Of a DNA stretch of 64,000 bases, positions 22,559 to 32,892 are shown in pieces. Made by a program: the position numbers and the translations under genes. Below the pieces are notes generated by a model, which had not been told where the DNA came from, did not search any database, and worked only from the letters and a program-made list of their open reading frames with translations. Origin of the DNA: Diplonema papillatum (Eukaryota > Euglenozoa > Diplonemea > Diplonemida > Diplonemidae). The stretch spans positions 124,001 through 188,000 of the forward strand of contig JAPJBO010000127.1 in the NCBI GenBank assembly GCA_030068145.1, read 5' to 3'. The first letter of the stretch is position 1; the number at the start of each line of letters is the position of its first letter.

Positions 22559-23502
22559 TTTTTCGAGACTGGAGGTCCTATGAACATGCAATGTGAATAG
22601 CCTCTATTCGAGCCAACCCGGCTTTTGTCTATGAGAAGGTGTATTGTTTTTGGACTAGATAATAGTGCGGCGCAAGCTTTTTTTTCCCCTGCCAAAATGC
22701 AAACGGGTGGCAGAGTGAGCGGGCGTCGGCCTTCAGGCCGGTAGGCCCGGGTTCGAGTCCCGTCCTTGACATTTTCCCGGTCGAAAATTTGTTTTCGAGG
22801 TTTGTTGCGTTTCGGGGTGAAATGTGCCCGAAAATTGCGTTTGTGGCGGAGTTTCTCAGTATCTCGCGGTATTTGGGTCACCCCGGGAAACGGAGTCGGC
22901 TTGCCATCACGCCAAACTTGCTACGAGAACCGAACTTTGCTTCACCAGAACTCAGCTTCGCGCGATTTTTGCTTCGTCCGAACTCAGCACAACGGCGCCC
23001 GTACCAGAACTTAGCATCGCCCGAACTTTGCTTCGCCAGAACTTAGCTTCGCCCTGCGCCCGAACTTTGCTTCACCAGAACTTAGCTCCGCCCGAACTTA
23101 GCATCACTCGAACTTATTATCGCCCGAACTGAGCTTCACCAGAACTTAGCTGCGCCCGAACTTTTGCTTCGCCGGGGGGCGCCCACCCGGGTACCAGCGC
23201 CAAACTTTTCCCGCACTCGGTGGGTCGGGGGGGGTCCGGGGGGGGTTTCCCCCCCCGGGCACGAGCACCGATCTTGGCTTCACCCGGACTTTACCACCCT
23301 GGCCGAACTTCGCTTCGTGCCCGAACTGTTTTTTAGTACCAGCGCAGCCTGAGCGCTTAGCAACGCCCGAACTTAGCATCACTCGAACTTAGCTTCACCA
23401 GCATTGCCCGAACTGAGCTTCGCCCGAACTTTACTGTTCCCCGAACTTCAACTGCTGCCTCCAGTCTCGCCACGCGCCGGCCTTAGCCGAGCGCACGTAC
23501 TT
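22559..23502 (+). mobile_element. composite repeat copy 1 (tRNA-like head, 16-bp array)
   Basis: Begins TTTTTCGAGACTGGAGGTCC, contains a tRNA-like segment, a conserved GTCGAAAATTTGTTTTCGAGG-type body, an array of 16-bp units (CGAACTTAGCTTCACC and variants) and a terminal segment ending GCCGAGCGCACGTACTT. Copy 2 (42451-50533) has the same parts in the same order. A G/C-rich block at 23170-23270 interrupts the array. A Pol III-type head and no coding capacity suggest a SINE-like element; no target duplication is clear. Confidence 0.65.
22701..22771 (+). ncRNA. tRNA-like Pol III promoter segment, copy 1
   Basis: TGGCAGAGTGAG matches the tRNA A box and GGTTCGAGTCC matches the B box exactly; a TTTT run follows at 22772. 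A five-pair anticodon-like stem around CTTCAGG and a T-arm can be drawn, but the acceptor stem is poor. That points to a tRNA-derived SINE head and not a working tRNA gene. Confidence 0.5.
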
Positions 23503-23505
23503 TGT

Positions 23506-24550
23506 ATCACGAAAAAGTGTCATAAAAAACGACCTTTCTTTGGCTTTCTGCCGGTTTTTGCCATCTGCAGGTGCGAAAATGGTCGGTTTCAAGATTTTGA
23601 GGACACGACTGAATCCGCCAAGGACGCCAAGGAGGGGTTGTGTCACGTCGGCCTGCTGTATCCTCGGTCTGTGAGTGGTCGTTGCGTGCCCACTCCACCA
23701 GGGCAGACGTCAGCACATGCAGTGTGACAACCCGATGGATGTCGTGTTGGAGGCAGAAGGTGTGTACCTCTTGACAGTCCAATGCCCGTAGCGATTCAAC
23801 ACTTGCGGTCGCCCCAAAAGTCTCGCGGGCATAAGCCCGCATGGCGCTGTCCTGAGGCAGGTTCAGACAAGCTGTCGACCGGTAGCGCGTAGCCCGCCAT
23901 GAGCAGATGTACCCGCACTCTACACCCTTCTGCTCATTTCGCATGACGTGCCAACCCTGGCAGTGGCACGAACTCTCTCGTACTGCGCCCGTTCTTCCAC
24001 GCACATGCTGAGTCCACCACGGTTCGCCCGCTGAACTGCTGGGGTTTGAGTAAGCCCATCACGCCTCCCGCCTCCACATTCTCTGGCTCTTCCTCCTCGG
24101 ACTCCTCATCCGACGAACTCTCCAGCGAGTCAAGGTTTCAGGCTGTGCAAATGATGCAGTCTTCTTTACCATTTTTCAGTTCTCTTTCTCAGGCACCTTG
24201 TGATTCAAGGTTGATAAGACCGAACCCCGGTTTCGCTGTGGTATCACTTCAGCTCTCGAGCGATATTTCTGCCCAACGAAGGACGCATCGGAGACATATC
24301 TTTCCAAAGAAGCAAACATTGAGCATCTTTGATGAACTCCCAGACACTTGGCGTGTCTGGGGAACTTGGCAAGTGCCCTAGCTTGTATTCTGAAATGACT
24401 ACAGGCCAAAACCTTAAAACCCCCACTTTTTGACTGCGCCCCGGGTTACCGGGTTTGGAAAGACCTGTGTCATATGTTTCCAATAAAACAAACGACGACC
24501 ACTTTCGATGAGTATTTGGCTTCGTACATGCTCACAGGAATAACCTTTTG
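23506..24550. other. intergenic, no gene seen
   Basis: No frame with recognisable motifs on either strand; the longest (23507-24004, minus, 165 codons) lacks any domain. Confidence 0.35.
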
Positions 24551-24554
24551 TATT

Positions 24555-24578
24555 GAACGACGCATATATGCGTCGTTC
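24555..24578. repeat. 24-bp perfect palindrome
   Basis: GAACGACGCATATATGCGTCGTTC without the last four bases is GAACGACGCATATATGCGTC; the whole 24 bp equals its own reverse complement. It sits 6 bases before the ATG of a gene-fragment copy. Confidence 0.8.
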
Positions 24579-24584
24579 GTCCGT

Positions 24585-24770
24585 ATGTGGTTAATATGGA
24601 AAGGTTCGTTCTTTACTATCAGTTGCTGGCTGGCCCGAAGCACGCAGGCAGCGTTCGCCGCGGACGGATGCTGGCACGAAGGGGCAGTGTCGACGGCGTC
24701 GTATGCAGCAGTGTGCTGCTGCCGGGATGGCGGCTAGTGCGACAGCAGTATCGGCGGCAGTTGACGTTCC
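24585..24770 (+). pseudogene. first-exon copy of the giant secreted protein
   Basis: The frame from ATG 24585 (MWLIWKGSFFTISCWLARST) is a near copy of the signal peptide and start of the Cys-rich domain encoded at 8105-8260. The codon TGG (Trp) of GGWCDSD has become TAG, and similarity ends by about 24770. The CT tract is missing; a 24-bp palindrome stands where the 5' region would be. It is a truncated, stop-containing copy. Confidence 0.75.
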
Positions 24771-25009
24771 AAAAAGGACGGAAGACGAGAACCCCGTGTA
24801 TGTAGTTGAGGCATTCAGGGCACGGTTGGCTTCCGACGTGCAAGATGGCACACCACGAGGAATGCGCTGCTTCCCCATCAACGCTCCGTACACATCTAGA
24901 TGCGGGTAGCAGTGCTTCGCTGCGTCTTTTAGGAGAAGGCGCACCTTGTCAAAAATCAGGCGCGGAGCCGCGCGCCCGGGGTGGGAGCCCGAGAACTCCC
25001 ACCCCCAGG

Positions 25010-25110
25010 CACCCCTTGCACACTTTCAATGTGTTGGACTTCTTGTTCGCCGAGAAGTATAGGTGGCGTCACGGAACCACGACCCTGATTGAAGCGTCCG
25101 GCTGCGCGAT
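25010..25110 (+). pseudogene. 5' fragment of the TLC-domain gene
   Basis: TTGGACTTCTTGTTC, CCGAGAAGTATAGGTGGC and CACGGAACCACGACCCTGAT match 25684-25760 of the TLC gene with substitutions and a deletion; the start ATG is changed. It is followed by another copy of the conserved upstream module. Confidence 0.65.
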
Positions 25111-25130
25111 GATTTTACACCATTCGACGA

Positions 25131-25186
25131 AGGTCACCCGGTGACTCTAAACCCCCGGATTCTCAAGCGAGCTTCAACGCTAAAAC
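25131..25186 (+). promoter_or_regulatory. conserved upstream module, second copy
   Basis: AGGTCACCCGGTGACTCTAA then ACCCCCGGATTCTCAAGCGA. It is followed at 25201 by GTGAATCGCCCGAGAGAAA, exactly as after the copy at 25508, so this whole 5' region is tandemly duplicated. Confidence 0.5.
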
Positions 25187-25240
25187 TTATTATCCACCAG
25201 GTGAATCGCCCGAGAGAAATAAACAGGGGGAAACCAACAG

Positions 25241-25442
25241 AAAAATACTCGAGGGACTGCCTTGTGCTCATTTCGAAGGAGGCTAGAGGGGAAGAAAACA
25301 ATACAACTACAAAGTGAGTCTTTTTTGTTGAACGCTTACGCCACTAAACCCAGATTTTCCTGTGTTGTTTCGCGTGGGCTACAGCACATTTACCTCCTTT
25401 GATGTATCGCAACTGACAGTCTCCTCAAGCATTTCCTACAAA
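25241..25442. repeat. ~200-bp dispersed repeat
   Basis: Runs from AAAAATACTCGAGGGACTGC through TTCGAAGGAGGCTAGAGGGG, TTTTGTTGAACGCTTACGCC and GGGCTACAGCACATTTACCT to CTCAAGCATTTCCTACAAA. Full copies lie at 59742-59949 (same orientation) and 32350-32542 (inverted); partial copies lie at 33095, 33557, 34025, 34262 and 34795. Confidence 0.8.
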
Positions 25443-25507
25443 CCGAGAAAACCACCGCACGCACACTTTCCAGATAGCGGGCTTCCTGCGATCGGCTCAT
25501 TCGACGA

Positions 25508-25560
25508 AGGTCACCCTCAGACTCTGAAATCCCGGTTTCTCAAGCGAGCGTCAACTCTAA
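25508..25560 (+). promoter_or_regulatory. conserved upstream module (TLC gene)
   Basis: AAGGTCACCCTCAGACTCTG, then AAATCCCGGTTTCTCAAGCG, then AGCGTCAACTCTAA. It ends about 120 bp before the TLC start codon at 25682. Confidence 0.5.
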
Positions 25561-25681
25561 GTTTTCGACTGAAACGTATTGTCCAACAGGTGAATCGCCC
25601 GAGAGAAAGAAACAGGGGGAAACCAACAGAAAAAAAAAGGGAAAAAAAGCCCGAGAAAACCACAGCACGCACACTTTTCAG

Positions 25682-26593
25682 ATGTTGGACTTCCTGCGAG
25701 CGACGCTTGTGCCGTTCCTGTTCACCGAGAAGTATGGCTGGCACCACGGGACCACGACCCCGATCGTCGCGTTCGGAGCCCCCGCGATGATAGCCGCCGC
25801 TTTCTTCCTGGAGCGGGTGGCGTTCGCACATTGGAACCCGAAGCTGACGGCGTCCGCCCGCTTGGCCGGCGAGACGCCCGAGACGTTGAAGCGCTACGCG
25901 GCCATGATCGCGGTCGGCGGCGCGGTGACGGCCCTGCTCGGGTTCCCGTTCTTGTTCATCAGTTCGTACTTCAGCGCGCGGTTCGACGAGGCTTCGCCCA
26001 TGAACTTTTTGTACGACGAGAGCTTCGAGGACGAGGAAGCGACGCGGGTGTTCCACACCGGCATGGGCTTGGCCGAGATGTTCCTCGCGTACGTCCTGTA
26101 CACTATTTTCATGTGGTGCATCGGATGGGACAAAGGAATCGACACCATCTTGCACCACATCGCGTTCTTGATCATCAGCTGCAACGTGGTCACCACGGCT
26201 GCCTTCGTGAAGCTGGACTGCTACGCGATCGCCATGGAGGCGTCCACGCCGTTTTTGATGATGTACCGCCTGTCCCGACAACTCGAAGGAGACTCGTTCC
26301 GGAAAATCGAGACCTGGGCGGGGCTGGCGTTCTGCAGTTCGTTTTTGTTGCTCCGCCCGATCATCTTCTGCTACCAGTACGTGCGGACGGTGCTCACTTT
26401 CTACCTGCACCCGGAAGTTCTGCCCGACGACGTGTCGCGCGCAAGCGTATACACGATTCTCATCGGGTACGCCTTAGGGTGCGTCCTGCAGGGCATCTGG
26501 TCCCAGACCATCATCAAAAAGCTCGTGAAGACCGTCCGAACCATTCTCCGCAGCCCGGCCGCCGTCCACCGGGAGGCGAAGAAGCTGACTTGA
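25682..26593 (+). CDS. TLC-domain multipass membrane protein
   Basis: 303 residues with about six hydrophobic spans (roughly 27-45, 74-96, 131-149, 157-175, 213-235, 254-273). The middle follows the TRAM/LAG1/CLN8 (TLC) pattern: HTGMGLAEMFLAYVLYTIF, then DTILHHIAFLIISCNVV with the paired histidines 158-159, then AMEASTPFLMMYRLSRQL, the E-x-S-T-P-F motif. Proteins of this group are ceramide synthases, or lipid-handling TLCD-type proteins of the ER and plasma membrane. The ceramide synthase Lag1 motif is not complete, so a TLCD-like role is more likely. The N-terminal 20 residues and the basic tail (KKLVKTVRTILRSPAAVHRE) should face the cytosol. The start ATG is the first after a long pyrimidine/purine leader. 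A copy of the conserved upstream module lies 120 bp upstream. No introns are needed. Confidence 0.8.
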   Translation: MLDFLRATLVPFLFTEKYGWHHGTTTPIVAFGAPAMIAAAFFLERVAFAHWNPKLTASARLAGETPETLKRYAAMIAVGGAVTALLGFPFLFISSYFSARFDEASPMNFLYDESFEDEEATRVFHTGMGLAEMFLAYVLYTIFMWCIGWDKGIDTILHHIAFLIISCNVVTTAAFVKLDCYAIAMEASTPFLMMYRLSRQLEGDSFRKIETWAGLAFCSSFLLLRPIIFCYQYVRTVLTFYLHPEVLPDDVSRASVYTILIGYALGCVLQGIWSQTIIKKLVKTVRTILRSPAAVHREAKKLT

Positions 26594-26767
26594 GGGCGCG
26601 GGGGAGACGGTCAACTTAATTCACCTGCCCGGCACGAAAGCCTCATCGAACCACCGAACGCCGACTTGAGGGAGCGGGGGAGATGGTCAATGTAGTTCAC
26701 CTGCCCGGCGCTGAAGCCTCGTCGAACCACCGAACACGTGGGCAAGTAAGTTTCGGCGTGGCTTCGC

Positions 26768-26915
26768 AGGTCACGCCGCAGCGTCTCGAAAGGAGGATGA
26801 GCCAGCGTTCGTCCCCTCTCGTGCTGCTGACCGGCCCGATCGGCTCTCGGTGGCGATCTTACTGAACCGCGGCGTGTTCTCGTTCGACGCGTCGATCTCT
26901 CGCTGCGTGCGCACG
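26768..26915 (+). pseudogene. fused scraps of PPR and secreted-protein genes
   Basis: 26775-26828 (CGCAGCGTCTCGAAAGGAGG..) matches the PPR gene near 5910-5960. Directly after, 26846-26910 (CGGTGGCGATCTTACTGAAC.. TTCTCGTTCGACGCGTCGAT) matches 11810-11866 of the giant secreted protein gene. Both are in the same orientation as their sources, which lie 6 kb apart. No frame continues through. Confidence 0.65.
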
Positions 26916-26929
26916 CCAGCAGGCTTCTG

Positions 26930-27026
26930 GGTTATACTCCGTCCGCTACCGTCCGCTAGCTCGGATACTCCGTCCGCTACCGTTCGCTAGCTTGGAACTT
27001 GCACCAAGATTCTCTTGGTGCAAGTT
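26930..27026. repeat. short direct repeats and a 14-bp-stem hairpin
   Basis: GATACTCCGTCCGCTACCGT-type units repeat at 26935-26990. At 26996-27026 AACTTGCACCAAGA, loop TTC, TCTTGGTGCAAGTT form a perfect 14-pair stem. No T run follows, so a terminator is not supported. Confidence 0.6.
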
Positions 27027-27139
27027 TCCCGAAAATCTCTGAGTCGGTTTCCCAGGGGATTTGCCTGGAAAACAGACCTACAGACAGAATTTTGGACTCA
27101 GGAATTCTTTGGAGGATGCCGAATCACATGGCTGCAAAG

Positions 27140-27340
27140 TGCCGGCGCTGCGGCTTTGGCTGCGGAGTTCTCAAAGAGTTCGATGCCATTTCTAGATGAA
27201 CCTTTGGGTTTCTTGAACATCATTCATGGCACCTTCGACTGCCTCATGTCAGCGTATAGTCTTTGGCTGCGAGTTCTCAAACAGCTGAATGCCATTCTTT
27301 TGAAAACCTTGGGTTTGAGAATGACATCTCGCGGTAAGTA
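27140..27340. repeat. duplicated ~65-bp segment
   Basis: CTTTGGCTGCGGAGTTCTCA at about 27154 and TCTTTGGCTGCGAGTTCTCA at about 27260 start two diverged copies, each continuing with a GATGCCATT or GAATGCCATT stretch and CTTTGGGTTT. Confidence 0.5.
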
Positions 27341-27349
27341 GCGCTAATG

Positions 27350-30300
27350 TGAGTCTTTTGGTGCTCAAAGCACGAGAGGTCCTATCTGCATCCGTCGAGG
27401 GTGAAACCAGCGATGTGAGGCAGGCGCACTTTCTGATGGGCCGGTCCCGTGTCGCATCCTTTTCGGCGCGTGCCGCTCGGGGATAGGCACTGTCTTTCCT
27501 TACCGCGAGCCACGCAGCCTTTTTTCCAATCAACACCCAGTGGTTTTCCGCTTAGCCAACAAAATGAAATTGGTTGGCTAAAAAATTTTCCGGTTCACAA
27601 AAAGAGGTCAAAAAACTTGAATAAATTCTCTCGACCGATCTTTTGCATGGTGTTAGGGTGTTAGGAGGGTCGGCAGGTTGTGGCTTCCGGCTTGGTGTAG
27701 AACTGGGTTGTGAGCTTGCTGGAGAACTGTGTGTAGATGGAATTCCTGTGGCGAAAAAAGGGTTTTTAGCCAACCCCATTTTCGTGGAAGAAGGGTTTTT
27801 AGGCGAAAAAATATTTACTGCCGGGCAATTTACTTTTCTGCATCACTGTGAGCTACTTTCTACACTCCAAGCTACTTCTCTTGCACTCCAAGCAAACCTG
27901 GTTTCCAGTGGTATTCAGCTTGTCATACTGCCATCTGAAGGGAAAAAGGGGGGACAATCCACAAGGATTTTACGTCAACGAGAGCATTTTTTTGCCGGAC
28001 TATGTGAGCTGCGACGAGGGACCGAAACACAGCGCAGATGCGGTCACGACGCGGCGTTGAACACACAAATCACTCCAAGCTCGTTCTTGCAAACACCTCT
28101 CCCCCCCTACAGTGGCTCTGGTTCTTGATTAATGAAGACATTCTTGTCGAATGCTTTCGCAGAAGTTCGTCTTCCTACGATCTAAGAATTTCACCTCGGA
28201 CGTAGGAGTACGTACAACCCCGGCAGTCCCTTTTGATCCCGCGCAACGAGGCCTTAGACGAAACTCAAAAGAGAACCGCTAAGAACTTCGTTTTGATTAT
28301 TCCTTCTCGGGTTAAGAGACCAACAAAAGGGTCGAGAGAATCGATCCCTTGTTATTCCATGCTTTATCATTCACGGCGAACGCCTGCTTTGGGCACGCTG
28401 GTTTGTTCACAGTAACATGGCCACGCTACTAGCTACTAGGTAGGTACGGCCACACCGCAGTCTTTGGCAAGCCAAAGAGAGTAAAAGAGTGAAAGAGTAC
28501 GCACAGTAGTGAGTAGAGAAGAGAACGAGTGTGAAAGATTGAAGGTAGCACGGACTACCAGACCAGCGGAGGCCACCGCAAAGAGATTTTTTTCCTTTTC
28601 CTTATCCCTCAAAACCTGCACCAATAACAACGTCCCCCCAACAGTGGCACAATGGCCACGCATTGCTCTTCCACGCATGATGTTGCCCCTCCTAACAAGG
28701 AGCTAGCCCTGCTGCGATAGATCGCATCGGCGCGTCTCGGAATATTGTCTGGCTCCCGAGACCGAAAGTGTGCACCACACGGGGGAAGTCCTGTCACAGA
28801 AGCTGGAGCTGAAACTGAAGTCAAAAAGCGGGTGGGACACACACGCTGTGGTTGCAGCACAGCCGCCTTTCGGGTGTACGTGAACACGCAGACTTTGGTT
28901 GTAGAACGGCCGTGTTTCGGGTGTCGGTCGTAAAGCTGCGTTTTGGTTGTGACTCGGGGCTCTCGCTCCTGCCCCTGCGGCAGGACTCCGCCGTGCATGT
29001 TTCCCTCCATTTTTTCTCCCGTCAGGCCTCCTGCGAAAGAAACGAACATCCCTTCATCGGGGGGGCTTTCTAGCGTGGGCCGGAGGAAAAGTCTTATCTC
29101 CCCCCACATTGATCTTTGTTGTTGTAGGGGCCTTCTCCCCGTGACGGGTTCGCCGGTGCTCTGGTAGCACGGGTGGTCCTGGCTGTGACGAGCTACGAGA
29201 AGCCGCCTGACAAACCAGACTCACACCGCTGTCCTGTCTGCAGACACTCAGGTTCCGCGCTGATGATGGTCCGCTTATGTGTCCGTGGCTTAAAGGACCG
29301 AAACACGGCGCAGACGGGACCAGTGCGATGTTGAGCACATACCCATTCCAAGCACGTTCTTGCAATCCCCCCATTGATCTTTGTACTTGCAATCTTGTAC
29401 AATCTAGTGGTTGCCCAACAATGTGTGAGACTCAAACAGACATAGGCGGCGTGTTTTTTTTTTTTTTGGTGGTTGATCAGCATTACAAAACCCGAACATC
29501 AAAACAGGGGCAACAAAATAATATCAACCGGCACGCACGAAGCCGAAATGGGTGAAGCGCCTTCAAGAAAATAAGTACCCATATCAAGCTAGCTCTTTCA
29601 GAACCTCTCCCATGACCTGCAAATAAGCATACCCTGATTGTTTCGCATGAGACCCGCAAAACCACTCCCTGGGGCTCCCGAACCCGGCCAGTTTTCTGCA
29701 CTTCACGGGGGCCATCTTGCTGAAGTAACGTCAAGAAAAGCAATACGCGACCTTCTCCTTGTCTTTTTAGTACTAACGTTCTTGCGGGTTGCCCTTCAAT
29801 GTTGTGCAGGCTAAAAAGACGTAGGCAGCGTGTTTTGGTGGTTGATCAGAATTCCTCACGTGAATATACACAGGGTAAATACACGTGGGAAGAACGATCA
29901 ACCGGCACGCACAAACAAAACGAAGCGCCTGTCTTTTTCGACGATGCGGCAGGCCAATACGCCGTCAAAAATACTGCCACTTTCTTCTTTTCGCAACGAC
30001 AAAGCTACGCATTTCTTTTTCAAAAGGATTGAGAAAAGTCAATCCCTTGTTATTCCTTCTTGCTCTTCTCGACTCACAGGCGAACGCTGTTTTTGGGCGC
30101 GCGAGCTTTTCTGTATTTCGTTGATACGGAAAACGCATCAAACGGAACTCGAGTCGTAGCAATGAAAAATACGAGTCCGGTTTCGGATGAACACGCGATC
30201 TATCGTCAAATACAAGCAAAGACAAGCACCGCAGGTGTGTGCGTCGGCCAACGAGGTCAGAACGTGTTTGGCGTTACCATAGGCGAGCGTCTTTTTACGC

Positions 30301-32340
30301 CATGTCTCGTACAATTGCCCCACCCGTGGAGTCCTTCCACAGTTGTTTCGCTCGTTTTCTTTTGTTCGGGAACCTTGCCGGAACAACAGACGTACGACGA
30401 GAAGTTAAACCCAGCCAAAAAAAACAATTTGCCACCTGCAACCACGTCCATAATTTGGGCTCAGTGAGCCATTTCACCCCCTGCCTGATCGAAATTCGAC
30501 GAGCGTCGTCGGACGTATTGTTCGGATTAGAACGCTGATCGTTCGAATGCAGATTATCGACACGATGCAGATCGATCGAACACAATCGCCGCGGCATCAA
30601 GCTCAGATTGCTTTCAGGGGGTAGGTGAATTGGCACAACTCAGGTTAGTGTTCAACGAAGATTCGTTGTCCAGTTATGTTGCGCATCGCCCGTTGGCTCC
30701 GGTCGGGTCATCGATGCCAGGCCCGCCTGTGCCGGTAGTGTTCAAGTCTTGTGAAGTATTGTCGGCTGGGTTCCCCCACCACACCCCCGCCCCCCCACCT
30801 TCTTTTGTCTCCCTTCCCTTTTTCAAGTTACTGAGTACCGGTGTCCTTGGACCGGGGGCCCTTGTCTTCCCCCCTCTCTCCCTAGATCTCGCCACCTCGA
30901 ACAACAAAAAGTTACCCTCTTCCTCTCTCCGTTTTTCGCCTGCGGTGCCACGGTGTACTAGGCGCGCTTCCGGGCACTTCTGCACCCACTTTTTAGGCGG
31001 GTACTGAAACCCCAAGCCACTACTGGTGAGGATGGCCCCCGCTTCATCCGCTCTGACAATCCGTTAGGGACGTCTGGCTCCCCAGCTTTACCGGTTGTTT
31101 CACACTGACACACAACCGCATACGGCTGTGCAGCTTCCATCATCGACGGGTTGTCTGTCAGTTATGCTTGGACCCAGTGCCTGTCATCAGTCCGTGCGAG
31201 GAACTACGCCCGGAAGTGTACACTCCTCAGTTTTCCTTCCGTTTTCTTTTCTTAGCAGTACATTTGTACTGCTGGGGACATTTCCGGAACAACGGTTGCA
31301 CATAAAAGAGAAATACGCAACACACAGCCGCCGAGCAACAGGAACCCACCCAGAAGAAAAGCCAGGCACCGGGATCTTCCTGACGAGCACGCAACCCGGT
31401 GAACATAATCAAGAGTCGAAATTTCCTGGCTTTTCACGCCGTAGCAGAACGACCACACCCTACCCAATCCGAAACACCCCCTAAACGCGTTAGGGGATTC
31501 CACAAGGTTTCACAACGGAACGACACATCACCCGAAACGAGCGGCACCCTCTCACTTTTCTCAACCCCCTCCATACTCAAGCCTCTACGGTCAACCGGAG
31601 ACTTTAAAATACCGACCTTCTAATCCACAAATAACGCTAGAAATACGAGGCTATCGAAAAGTGCTATTGCAGGAAACTCCCCAAGAGAGGTTGCACACGC
31701 GACGACAAAACAAGAAACTTTGCGCCCTATCGTTTTCATCACCTTTGGGTAGTTGGTGCTGATCGCCCGTTACTTCGCTTAACAGTGCAAGCCCCAGCTC
31801 CGGAAATGTTCCCTCGTTGTCTGTCTTCTTTTTTTGGAAAGTAGGCGGACTTCTGCCACTGAATAGTTTCGACCAGACGTCTTCGAAAGAGTTTTGTGCC
31901 CCTGCTGCAACCACGACGACACGCACGGGCGGTGCCAATTCGTTCAATGTACCAGCCGCCGTGGGCACTAATCATGAGCGTGTTTGCTTAGTGCTATGAG
32001 CTAGAACTTTGTAGTCACTAATCGACACCACATGTATATGCACAAGCGGCACTGCGAAAATATGTTGGCATGATGGCCCTGGACTATCTTTTCCCTTGGA
32101 AGCGGCCTCGTTCTTGCGCTCGTGAAGGAGGGAGCCGTCGGCATCAAAATATCTGCGTCTCAACGATTCTTTTCTTCAGTCTTTTTCTTTCCTGTTTTCT
32201 CTTTCTACGAAAAGCGAAAGAATAAACCAAAACTACGCACTTCTTCTTTTGCTTTCTTTGTTTTCCTCCGCCGGTCCTCCGAACGTATTTTCACTGACTT
32301 CGTTCTGAGGGTTGCACAAAGCACTCATCGGTTTTGCCCT
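27350..32340. other. large region without a supported gene
   Basis: AT-richer sequence with many short frames but no recognisable domains. Diverged repeats occur: CCGAAACACGGCGCAGA.. near 28020 and 29297; AGGC(A/G)GCGTGTTTTGGTGGTT near 29445 and 29827; TTGCCGGAACAACAGACG-like phrases near 30373 and 31280. A short form of the conserved module (GGTCAACCGGAGACTTTAAA) lies at 31592. Confidence 0.4.
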
Positions 32341-32349
32341 TCGTTTTTT

Positions 32350-32542
32350 TTGTATAAGCACCTGCTTTGTAGGAAATACTTGAGGAGGCTGCCAGCTGCA
32401 AAAGATCAAAGGAGGTAAATGTGCTGTAGCCCACACGAAAAACACACGGAAAAAAAGGTGACCCACTTTGTAGTTGTATCGTTTCTCCCCCTCTAGCCTC
32501 CTTCGAAGTAAGCACAAGGCAGCCCCTCGAGTATTTTTTGCG
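32350..32542. repeat. ~200-bp dispersed repeat, inverted copy
   Basis: The inverse of the copies at 25241 and 59742: from TATAAGCACCTGCTTTGTAG to AGCCCCTCGAGTATTTTTTG. Confidence 0.8.
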
Positions 32543-32664
32543 ACAACCAGTTTCTGCTTCCCTGGAGACAGTATTTGTTACAGCTAAAAAAGAACGTTGG
32601 CAGCGGTTTAACCAGAACACATGTAGGTTAAATCGCAGAAACAAACAATATATCGCTCGTGCAG

Positions 32665-32892
32665 ATGGTGATTGACCTGAAGGCTGTCGACTGGTCTCCC
32701 ATCGAGGGCGTCCTCGCCCCCGACGGTTGGGGGGAGGCCGCCGACGAGGACGTGGACAGCCGCGTCGACTGTGGCAAGACCCACACCTCGGGTGCCTTCT
32801 GCGCCCGGTTGCGGCAAACGGGGCCATCGTCGCCAGATTTCCGAAGAAATCGCGTTGCATGGCGAAAACGCGGTTCTGGCGAGACATCAAGG
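32665..32892 (+). CDS. possible 5' exon, unknown protein
   Basis: From ATG 32665 the frame reads MVIDLKAVDWSPIEGVLAPD and on through an acidic stretch, with high GC like the real genes nearby. A neighbouring frame then gives NGAIVARFPKKSRCMAKTRF and WRDIK before ATCAAG|GTAAGC, a good splice donor at 32893. Either the reading frame changes (an error or a small intron) or the exon uses the first frame only. The following 1.4 kb contains three tandem copies beginning with this donor. The product is not recognised. Confidence 0.35.

Noticed and set aside
22701..22771. Functional tRNA gene (UCA anticodon, possibly selenocysteine)
   Set aside because: The acceptor stem does not pair and the arms are not of selenocysteine type; a SINE head explains it better.
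28440..28475. 5S rRNA start (TACGGCCACACCG)
   Set aside because: Only about 13 bases resemble 5S; the internal control region does not follow.
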